A DNA stretch of 5,501 nt. Origin: Defluviitaleaceae bacterium (lineage in GTDB: Bacteria > Bacillota > Clostridia > Lachnospirales > WQUN01). The stretch is from contig WRHA01000266.1 of NCBI GenBank assembly GCA_009783395.1, positions 1 to 5,501 on the forward strand, read 5' to 3'. The stretch's first letter is position 1; every line of letters starts with the position of its first letter. Shown in pieces: positions 1-5,501 of this stretch. The translations under genes and the position numbers were made by a program. The notes under the pieces are model-generated. The model was not told where the DNA came from. It saw nothing but the letters and a program-made list of their open reading frames with translations, and did no database searches.

Positions 1-3000
1 ACTTTTCAACTTCCCGCGCTTATGGCGGGCGAAAACGAAAAAGGGCTTACCGTTGTAATTTCGCCGCTCCAATCCCTTATGAAGGACCAAACGGACAATC
101 TCGAAAACCAACACAATATCACCGCCGCCGTCACAATAAACGGCTCTCTTGACCCGCTTGACCGCGCAAAGGCTATTGAGCGAGTGGAAAACGGTTCGGC
201 GAGCATTTTATATATTTCGCCGGAATCGTTGCGCTCAAAATCAATAGAGCGGCTTCTTGTCGGCAGAAACGTGGTGCGTTTTGTAATTGACGAAGCGCAT
301 TGTTTCTCCGCGTGGGGACAGGATTTCCGCGTTGATTATTTATACATAGGCGAATTTGTCGCAAATTTGCAAAAAACTAAAAACATGAGCATCCCCTGTT
401 CATGCTTTACTGCCACGGCGAAGCCGCGTGTTATCGCGGATATACAAAAATATTTCCGTGACGCGCTGTCGATTGAGCTTGAGATTTTTAAAGCAAGCGC
501 GGCGCGGGTGAATCTAAGCTATCACATTTTTGCCGAAGCCGGTCAAAACGGAAAAGGTCTGAAATTACGCCAATTATTAACCGACAACGATTGCCCGACG
601 ATTATATACGTTTCGCGCACGCGGCGAACCGAACAGCTTGCGGCAAAACTTACCGAGGACGGCTTTCCCGCGCTTGCGTATCACGGACAAATGGACAAAC
701 AGCAACGCATTGCAAACCAAGATGCTTTTATGAACGGTGAAGTAAAAATTATCGTTGCGACGACGGCGTTCGGCATGGGAGTGGACAAAAAAGACATAGA
801 GATGGTGATACACTACGACATTTCGGCATCGCTTGAGGATTATGTACAGGAAGCAGGGCGCGCCGGTCGCGACGAAAACATTAAGGCCGACTGCTATGTT
901 TTGTATGAAGATGAAGATTTGAACAAGCATTTTAATTTGCTTAATCAAACAAAGCTGTCGCAAAAAGAAATCGGACAAATTTGGCGGGCATTAAGGCAAC
1001 TGACAAAAAAGCGTTCGCAAGTGTCGCAATCCGCGCTTGAAATCGCAAGAACAGCCGGCTGGGACGATTCGATAAAGGATATGGAAACGAGGGTGAAAAC
1101 GGCGATTAGTGCGCTTGAGCAATCGGGTTTTGTAAAGCGCGGGCAAAATATGCCGCGTATTTTTGCTGACAGCATATTGGTGAAAACAATGGCGCAGGCG
1201 CGTGAACGGATTGACAATTCTGCAAGATTTGATGACGCTTCGCGACAAACGGCAGTGCGTATTCTATCAAATTTGTTTTCCGCAAAAAGCCGGCAGAAAG
1301 GCAGCCATGACGAGGGCGAATCCCGCATAGAGTATATTTCCGACAGGCTCGGCGTTGAGAAGGAAGATGTAATTCGCGTAATCGGGCTTTTACGCGAAGA
1401 AAAAATCCTGTCCGACGCAAAAGACCTTGCCGCCCATCTCGATAAGACCGAACGAGGCGCGAAAAATATTCTTACCGCGCATATAAACATCGAAAATTTT
1501 TTGTGCGGATTCTTATCCGACGAGGAAAAAAACTATAACATCAAGGAAATTTACGAGGCATTACAAGCAGAACACCTCGACACGACAATAAAACAGCTCG
1601 GCACGGTCATAAATTATTTCGCAATAAAACGCTTGATAAAAAGAACAGCGCATGAGTTCAGCAAAAATCACGTAACGATAAGCCCGTACGTTCCAATGAT
1701 TGAGATTGCGGTTAAAAACGCGAGGCGGCATGAAATCGCGAGCTTCATTATAAATTATCTGTACGCGGGAGGCGAAGAAACCGTTTTATTTTCCGTGCTT
1801 GAACTCAAGGACGAATTTAACCGAAATCTGCTTTTTCAAAACGCAAAAACGGAAGAAATCGAGGATGCGCTGTACTATTTGTTAAAAATCGGTGCGATGA
1901 AAATTGACGGCGGATTTTTGGTTATCTACAACGCCATGCGGCTCGAACGACTTGAACTCGGCAACAAACAGTACAATAAAGAACATTACGCAAAGCTCGA
2001 AGACTATTATCAAAACAAACGTCAGCAAATTCATATCGTTGGCGAATACGCCAACCGTTTAATCGAGGATTACAGCGCGGCAATGGATTTTGTAAATGAT
2101 TATTTCACAATGGATTATAATTTATTTTTGCGAAAATATTTTAGGGGCAGACGTGACGAGATAAGCAAAAATATTACGCCGAAAAAATTTAAGCAAATTT
2201 TCGGCGAGCTTTCGCCCGCACAGCTCGGCATAATAAACGACCATGAATCAAAATACATCGTTGTTGCGGCGGGACCGGGAAGCGGTAAAACAAAGCTTCT
2301 TACGCATAAGTTGGCATCGCTTTACATGATGGAGGACGTAAAGCATGAGCAGATGCTTATGCTTACGTTTTCTCGCGCCGCCGCTACAGAGTTTAAGAAA
2401 CGCTTGATGGGTTTGATTGGCAATGCCGCGAATTTTATTCAAATCACGACGTTTCACTCGTATTGTTTCGACCTTTTGGGCAAGGTTGGCGATTTGGAAA
2501 AATCGCAAAATATCGTCGGCGACGCCATCGAAAAAATAAATGCCGGCGAGGTTGACACAAGCCGACTCACAAAAACCGTGCTGGTCATAGACGAAGCGCA
2601 GGACATGAGCGCGGCGGAATTTTCGCTTGTGAAAACGCTGGCCGGAATGAACGAAGAAATGCGAATAATTGCAGTGGGCGACGACGACCAGAATATTTAT
2701 GAATTTCGCGGCTCGGATTCAGCGCATTTTGCGTCGCTTTTGCGCGAACCGAATGCCGCAAAGTACGAGCTTGTGGAAAACTATCGCAGCCGCGCAAACA
2801 TTGTGGAATTTGCAAATCAATTTGCTGAAACGATTTCGCGGAGATTAAAAACGTTGCCGATTATGTCAAAAACGGCGCAAAGCGGCGAAATTCATTTAAC
2901 TCGACTGACCTCGCACCATGTTGAAATTCCCGTTGTGAACGCGTTTTTGACTCAAGTGCCGCAGGGAACAACATGTATTGCGGCTCGAACAAACGAGGAA

Positions 3001-3882
3001 GTGCTGAACATAATTGGCTTGCTTGCACGCGAGGGCATTCCCGCGCGCCGAATTACAGATAGGGATGACGACGGGTTTAACTGGCGCAACATCGTGGAAC
3101 TGCGTGATTTTGCCGCAAGTTTTGCCGATGAAAGCTATACGATAACAGACGACATCTGGGCTTCATCCAAAGCGATGCTTTTGCGAAAATACGCTGCAAG
3201 TGCAGATTTGCCATGCATTCTTCACTTGATTGCCGATTTTGAGGCAACGAACAACAAGACAAAATACAAAAGCGACTTTTGGCAGTTCGTCCGCGAATCA
3301 AAACTCGACGATTTTATCGCGGACAGCGAAACCGTGCTTGTTTCAACGATTCACAAAACCAAAGGTCGCGAATTTGATAATGTTTTCTTAGCACTCGGCG
3401 CAACCGACATTTCCGGCGACGCATCCAAACGCGCGATTTATGTTGCGATAACACGAGCAAAAAAGAATTTGTATGTACTTTTCGGCGGAAATTATTTTAA
3501 CAAAATTAACGTACTTAACAAACACGGGAACAAACACGGGACAAAATTATTTTTGGACAAAACCATGTACCCTCGCTCCGAACGCATTTTGTTCGAGTTA
3601 GGTCTTGGTGATGTGAATTTAGGTGACATGAAGCGACTTGCCAAAGAAATTGACCTTGTAAGCGGTCAGACGCTTACACTTACAAACGGTGGCTGCTGTT
3701 TTAACGACAAAAATTGTTTTTTTAAATTTTCAAAAAAATTTTTGTCCGTAATCGCCGAGCGCGAAGCGAATGGCTATTTTCCGGCAAGCGCATACATCAA
3801 CCACATCGTTTTATGGCACGAAAAGGAAAGTGATGTTGAATTTAAAATTATTTTGCCATGCATAGAATTTGCCCGGAGGTGA
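1..3882 (+). CDS. RecQ-UvrD fusion DNA helicase (5' end lies outside the window)
   Basis: Probable ATP-dependent DNA helicase with two motors in one chain, acting on DNA in the cytoplasm. The frame is open from base 1 and residues 1-7 (TFQLPAL) are the end of RecQ motif I, so the ATG at 22 is internal and the Walker A is upstream. Counting from base 1, the RecQ half shows DEAH at 97-100 with the following aromatic-rich loop (W and DFR), TATA motif III at 137-140, motif IV near 200-207, FGMGVD at 257-262 and QEAGRAGRD at 283-291. The cysteine cluster of the RecQ zinc domain is not seen. Residues about 300-735 look like several winged-helix units. The UvrD half has Walker A AAGPGSGKT (756-764), TFHSY (817-821), DEAQD (864-868), GDDDQNIYEFRG (893-904), NYRS (927-930), STIHKTKGREFD (1115-1126) and YVAITRAKK (1147-1155). 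About 130 C-terminal residues follow. Long RecQ/UvrD fusions like this occur in Firmicutes and Bacteroidetes as I recall them; their function is not established. A role in repair or mobile-element defence is inference only. Confidence 0.93.
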   Translation, partial: TFQLPALMAGENEKGLTVVISPLQSLMKDQTDNLENQHNITAAVTINGSLDPLDRAKAIERVENGSASILYISPESLRSKSIERLLVGRNVVRFVIDEAHCFSAWGQDFRVDYLYIGEFVANLQKTKNMSIPCSCFTATAKPRVIADIQKYFRDALSIELEIFKASAARVNLSYHIFAEAGQNGKGLKLRQLLTDNDCPTIIYVSRTRRTEQLAAKLTEDGFPALAYHGQMDKQQRIANQDAFMNGEVKIIVATTAFGMGVDKKDIEMVIHYDISASLEDYVQEAGRAGRDENIKADCYVLYEDEDLNKHFNLLNQTKLSQKEIGQIWRALRQLTKKRSQVSQSALEIARTAGWDDSIKDMETRVKTAISALEQSGFVKRGQNMPRIFADSILVKTMAQARERIDNSARFDDASRQTAVRILSNLFSAKSRQKGSHDEGESRIEYISDRLGVEKEDVIRVIGLLREEKILSDAKDLAAHLDKTERGAKNILTAHINIENFLCGFLSDEEKNYNIKEIYEALQAEHLDTTIKQLGTVINYFAIKRLIKRTAHEFSKNHVTISPYVPMIEIAVKNARRHEIASFIINYLYAGGEETVLFSVLELKDEFNRNLLFQNAKTEEIEDALYYLLKIGAMKIDGGFLVIYNAMRLERLELGNKQYNKEHYAKLEDYYQNKRQQIHIVGEYANRLIEDYSAAMDFVNDYFTMDYNLFLRKYFRGRRDEISKNITPKKFKQIFGELSPAQLGIINDHESKYIVVAAGPGSGKTKLLTHKLASLYMMEDVKHEQMLMLTFSRAAATEFKKRLMGLIGNAANFIQITTFHSYCFDLLGKVGDLEKSQNIVGDAIEKINAGEVDTSRLTKTVLVIDEAQDMSAAEFSLVKTLAGMNEEMRIIAVGDDDQNIYEFRGSDSAHFASLLREPNAAKYELVENYRSRANIVEFANQFAETISRRLKTLPIMSKTAQSGEIHLTRLTSHHVEIPVVNAFLTQVPQGTTCIAARTNEEVLNIIGLLAREGIPARRITDRDDDGFNWRNIVELRDFAASFADESYTITDDIWASSKAMLLRKYAASADLPCILHLIADFEATNNKTKYKSDFWQFVRESKLDDFIADSETVLVSTIHKTKGREFDNVFLALGATDISGDASKRAIYVAITRAKKNLYVLFGGNYFNKINVLNKHGNKHGTKLFLDKTMYPRSERILFELGLGDVNLGDMKRLAKEIDLVSGQTLTLTNGGCCFNDKNCFFKFSKKFLSVIAEREANGYFPASAYINHIVLWHEKESDVEFKIILPCIEFARR
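3875..3882 (+). promoter_or_regulatory. Strong Shine-Dalgarno sequence overlapping the helicase stop codon
   Basis: GGAGGTGA forms the last codons and the TGA stop of the helicase gene and is an eight-base match to the complement of the 16S rRNA 3' end. Such a site at a gene end normally serves a coupled downstream gene. The ATG directly after it (3883) gives only five codons and is too close. The ATG at 3891 is eight bases away and opens a 21-codon frame ending at 3956. No recognisable gene follows until the HicB-like gene, which has its own site, so this one may be a relic, serve a micropeptide, or be chance. Confidence 0.4.
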
Positions 3883-3889
3883 ATGGAGC

Positions 3890-3925
3890 AATGCAACTAA
3901 ATAACAGTTGCATTATTTTGTTTTT
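3890..3925 (+). terminator. Putative intrinsic terminator after the helicase gene
   Basis: AATGCAACT (3890-3898) and AGTTGCATT (3906-3914) form a perfect nine-base-pair stem with a seven-base loop, followed by a T-rich tract (3915-3925) broken by one A and one G. Its position, eight bases after the helicase stop, fits termination. The stem is AT-rich, so the terminator may be leaky and allow some read-through into the HicB-like gene. Confidence 0.6.
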
Positions 3926-3956
3926 CGGATATCCTAATCAATTTTGTTATATCTGA
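3925..3956. repeat. Inverted repeat upstream of the hicB-like gene, possible operator
   Basis: TCGGATAT (3925-3932) and ATATCTGA (3949-3956) are an eight-base inverted repeat with one G/T mismatch and a 16-base spacer. It overlaps a weak -10-like TTATAT (3947-3952) and lies about 24 bases before the chosen HicB start. HicB-type proteins with a ribbon-helix-helix end commonly bind inverted repeats in their own promoter, so autoregulation here is plausible. No convincing -35 box is seen, and the assignment is inference. Confidence 0.3.
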
Positions 3957-3979
3957 ATTAAAGAGAGGTGGTTATCTTA

Positions 3980-4318
3980 ATGGCAAATAACATGCTTAAG
4001 CACAAAGATTTCTTTGGAAGCGTTGAGTACTCCGCTGATGATGATTGCTTCTTTGGAAAAATCATTGGCACAACCGACCTGGTGACTTTTGAAGGCGATA
4101 GTGTAAACGGACTTAAAATCGCTTTCCAAGAAGCGGTGGAAGATTACCTTGTCCTATGCAAAGAAGTTGGAAAAGAGCCGCAAAAAACATACAAAGGTTC
4201 GTTTAATGTCCGAATCCCGCCGGAATTACACAAAAATGCGGCGATACTGGCAAGTCGAAAAGGGATTTCATTAAATGCTTTTGTTGAAAGAGCCATATAT
4301 GAAGAAGTGAACGCCTAA
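3980..4318 (+). CDS. HicB-family antitoxin-like protein, solitary
   Basis: Small cytoplasmic protein of 112 residues with the usual two-part HicB layout. Residues about 6-65 match the partial RNase H-like HicB fold (FFGSVEYSADDDCFFGKI, then a DLVTFEGDSV segment and the helix AFQEAVEDYL). Residues 74-107 (SFNVRIPPELHKNAAILASR and the following helix ISLNAFVERAI) match a C-terminal ribbon-helix-helix DNA-binding motif. In this family the N-terminal part neutralises a HicA mRNA interferase and the C-terminal part represses the operon. The ATG at 3980 is preferred because GAGGTG (3965-3970) lies nine bases upstream. A GTG at 3968 is in frame but falls inside that ribosome binding site. No HicA-like frame is found upstream or downstream in the window, so the toxin is absent or elsewhere, or the protein acts as a stand-alone regulator. 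Family assignment is firm; the role is not. Confidence 0.88.
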   Translation: MANNMLKHKDFFGSVEYSADDDCFFGKIIGTTDLVTFEGDSVNGLKIAFQEAVEDYLVLCKEVGKEPQKTYKGSFNVRIPPELHKNAAILASRKGISLNAFVERAIYEEVNA

Positions 4319-4336
4319 AGGGGCAATGGTGCTCCC

Positions 4337-4381
4337 AAAAAAAACAGCTTGGTGGCATATAAGCCCCCAAGCTGTTTTTTT
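4337..4381. terminator. Bidirectional intrinsic terminator between convergent genes
   Basis: ACAGCTTGG (4344-4352) pairs with CCAAGCTGT (4367-4375). The stem extends inward through GGC/GCC around one T/C mismatch to a six-base ATATAA loop, and outward through an A run (4337-4343) facing a T run (4375-4381). The T run follows the stem on the plus strand, and the A run gives the same arrangement on the minus strand. It starts 19 bases after the hicB-like stop and ends 20 bases from the regulator stop, so it can end transcription from both. Confidence 0.88.
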
Positions 4382-4400
4382 GCAACAAGCCGCTCAGCAA

Positions 4401-5318
4401 TTATTTTTCCTTCATCTTTACGGCAAGCCAAATTTCAATGTAGCTGTGGTCGGCATCGCCGCCGTACAATTCCATGTCAAGACTGCCAACTTGCTCATAA
4501 TTTGATGTAGGCAACCATTCGGAAAAAATGCGCTTATAAAGCGATGAGATGGTTTCCCCCAAATCCTTCCACTCATGTTTCTCCGAAGGGAAAATCGCCC
4601 ATGTGTGCGAGGGTATATCTGCGATGGTGTAGCCTTCGGTTTTACTGTTTTGGGTTTTGAACGCGCACAGCATATATGGAAATGTGCCGGGTTCGGTCTG
4701 CCTGTAATCGCATATGGCATGAATTTTGCCCAAACCTTTGCCCACAAATGATGGAAGGTCTCCGGCATTAGCTTCCAGTTTGTCATTTGCACCGTTTGCA
4801 AAACCTTCATCCCATAAGTCGCTGGGTTTTCTCTCCGAAGCATCAAATCCCTCGCCGTGAATTCCACCTGTAACCCTGAAAACATCTTCGATTCCAAAAA
4901 CTTGAAACGCCTCTTTTGTTTCAATGCGATAGTCCATTTCCTTCTCTCCCTTGATTGAGATTTGGAAGGACATTCTCGGATAGGCTTTTAATGTAACGCC
5001 ATCGGCGCGCGCTTCCGTTGGTGTGACACCATGCAATTGTTGAAACGCTCTCGAAAAGGACACGGGCGATTCGTAGCCAAATTTGACGGCTAAGTCGATC
5101 ACCTTGATGTTGCTGTTTTGCAACTCAAGTGCCGCCAGCGTGAGCCTTCGTCTGCGGATGTATTCCGAAAGCGAAACATCGGTGATGAAAGAAAACACCC
5201 TGTAAAAATTGTGCGAAGAGCAACAGGCTATTTTCGCCAGCTCGGCATGGTCAATTTCGCCGGCCAGATTATCTTCGACATATGCAAGTGTCGCATTCAT
5301 TCGGGTAAGCCAATCCAA
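4401..5318 (-). CDS. AraC-family transcriptional regulator with GyrI-like ligand-binding domain
   Basis: Probable ligand-responsive DNA-binding regulator of 305 residues. Residues about 8-105 form the AraC/XylS DNA-binding domain. The first helix-turn-helix covers LAKIACCSSHNFYRVFSFI and is followed by the SLSEYIRRRRLTLAALEL helix. The second covers IKVIDLAVKFGYESPVSFSR, ending with AFQQLHGVTPTEAR. Residues about 128-303 are a GyrI-like (SOUL/Rob C-terminal type) effector domain, starting MDYRIETKEAFQVFGI and ending YIEIWLAVK. Proteins of this build are known to sense small, often hydrophobic or cationic, molecules. The start is the TTG at 5318-5316: GGAGG lies seven bases upstream, and the resulting N-terminus MDWLTRMNATLAYVEDNL is typical of the family. 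An in-frame ATG at 5402 would add 28 residues that do not resemble the family, and the ATG at 5300 has no good ribosome binding site. No target gene is adjacent in the window, so its regulon is unknown. Confidence 0.92.
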   Translation of the reverse strand: MDWLTRMNATLAYVEDNLAGEIDHAELAKIACCSSHNFYRVFSFITDVSLSEYIRRRRLTLAALELQNSNIKVIDLAVKFGYESPVSFSRAFQQLHGVTPTEARADGVTLKAYPRMSFQISIKGEKEMDYRIETKEAFQVFGIEDVFRVTGGIHGEGFDASERKPSDLWDEGFANGANDKLEANAGDLPSFVGKGLGKIHAICDYRQTEPGTFPYMLCAFKTQNSKTEGYTIADIPSHTWAIFPSEKHEWKDLGETISSLYKRIFSEWLPTSNYEQVGSLDMELYGGDADHSYIEIWLAVKMKEK

Positions 5319-5323
5319 GTCAA

Positions 5324-5334
5324 CCCCTCCTTCC
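5324..5334 (-). promoter_or_regulatory. Ribosome binding site that fixes the TTG start of the AraC-type gene
   Basis: On the minus strand GGAAGGAGGGG contains GGAGG (5330-5326) seven bases before the TTG codon. Neither the upstream ATG at 5402 nor the downstream ATG at 5300 has a comparable site, so this sequence decides the start. Confidence 0.8.
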
Positions 5335-5339
5335 ACCCA

Positions 5340-5370
5340 AGTATAGGGTAGGAGAAAAGATGTCGCACAA
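5340..5370 (-). promoter_or_regulatory. Putative sigma-A type promoter of the AraC-type gene
   Basis: On the minus strand TTGTGC (5370-5365) could serve as -35 and TATACT (5345-5340) as -10, with a 19-base spacer that is longer than ideal. The predicted start near 5333 would leave a very short leader containing just the ribosome binding site. The -10 is good, the -35 and spacing are weak. Confidence 0.4.
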
Positions 5371-5438
5371 CATTTTCTGCCGTGTTTTGAATCTGTCTTC
5401 AATGATTTTACGTTGCCCCGGCACAGAATGGCGTTTTC

Positions 5439-5501
5439 ACAGCTTTTCGTCGGCGACGACGCGTACCCAATGCGGTACGTTAGGAGCCGACGGGAAGCTG
5501 T
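5439..5501. repeat. 63-nt long palindrome, possible structured RNA or mobile-element end
   Basis: ACAGCTTTTCGTCGGC (5439-5454) and GCCGACGGGAAGCTGT (5486-5501) pair along all 16 positions if read as plus-strand RNA, with two G-U wobbles. Inside, GCGTACC (5461-5467) pairs with GGTACGT (5474-5480), also with one G-U wobble, around a CAATGC loop. It reaches the last base of the window and may continue. Minus-strand transcription would meet no T run after it, so it is not a clear terminator for that direction. It could be a dispersed palindromic repeat, an insertion-element end or an RNA hairpin. Confidence 0.6.

Noticed and set aside
22..24. ATG as the start of the helicase gene
   Set aside because: The frame is open upstream and the preceding residues TFQLPAL belong to RecQ motif I, so this is an internal methionine of a gene cut by the window edge.
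945..1490. Long minus-strand frame opposite the helicase
   Set aside because: Its composition (many S, R, F) is typical of the antisense of a helical charged protein; no start signal or domain supports it.
3717..3743. T and A homopolymer runs, with an A-AAA-AAA heptamer in frame, as a programmed frameshift site
   Set aside because: The 0 frame continues through a plausible conserved C-terminal domain and no downstream stimulatory structure or longer alternate frame is evident.
4203..4400. Minus-strand reading frame opposite the hicB-like gene
   Set aside because: It runs antisense through a clear HicB domain and the terminator, has no ribosome binding site, and its product resembles nothing known to me.
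5319..5402. N-terminal extension of the AraC-type protein to the ATG at 5402
   Set aside because: The extra 28 residues do not look like the family, and the extension would translate across a good ribosome binding site and promoter-like boxes. The TTG start explains both.
5439..5501. Integron attC site
   Set aside because: The size and fold are reminiscent, but the outer arms lack the conserved RYYYAAC and GTTRRRY boxes and no cassette or integrase is seen.

Overview
The window looks like a chromosomal accessory region from an anaerobic Firmicute, most likely a Clostridia or Oscillospirales-type gut bacterium. This is inferred from strong GGAGG-type ribosome binding sites, a TTG start behind a near-perfect Shine-Dalgarno sequence, T-rich intrinsic terminators, moderate GC, and a two-domain AraC/GyrI-like regulator and HicB protein of types common in those bacteria. 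No rRNA, tRNA, CRISPR array or transposase is visible.

Positions 1-3882 (+) are the 3' portion of one very large gene. It encodes a fusion of a RecQ-type SF2 helicase with a UvrD/Rep-type SF1A helicase. The reading frame is open from the first base, and the first residues (TFQLPAL) are the end of RecQ motif I, so the true start and the RecQ Walker A lie upstream of the window. Both motor cores otherwise have their catalytic motifs. They are joined by about 440 residues that look like serial winged-helix segments, and a conserved-looking C-terminal domain of unknown function follows the UvrD core.

Positions 3883-3979 form a short gap. It holds a Shine-Dalgarno sequence overlapping the helicase stop codon, a terminator-like hairpin, and a second inverted repeat just upstream of the next gene. 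Positions 3980-4318 (+) encode a 112-residue HicB-family antitoxin-like protein with no HicA toxin beside it in this window.

A long A-flanked and T-flanked hairpin at 4337-4381 sits between the convergent hicB-like gene and an AraC-family regulator. It is probably a shared bidirectional terminator. The regulator (4401-5318, minus) pairs a two-HTH DNA-binding domain with a GyrI-like ligand-binding domain. Its promoter region (about 5319-5438) and a 63-nt near-perfect palindrome touching the window edge (5439-5501) complete the window.

The three genes do not form one obvious pathway. The helicase ends at its own hairpin, the hicB-like gene appears to be a separate unit, and the regulator is convergent. 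The most notable items are the dual-motor helicase, the unexplained Shine-Dalgarno at its 3' end, the solitary HicB, and the structured palindrome at the right edge.
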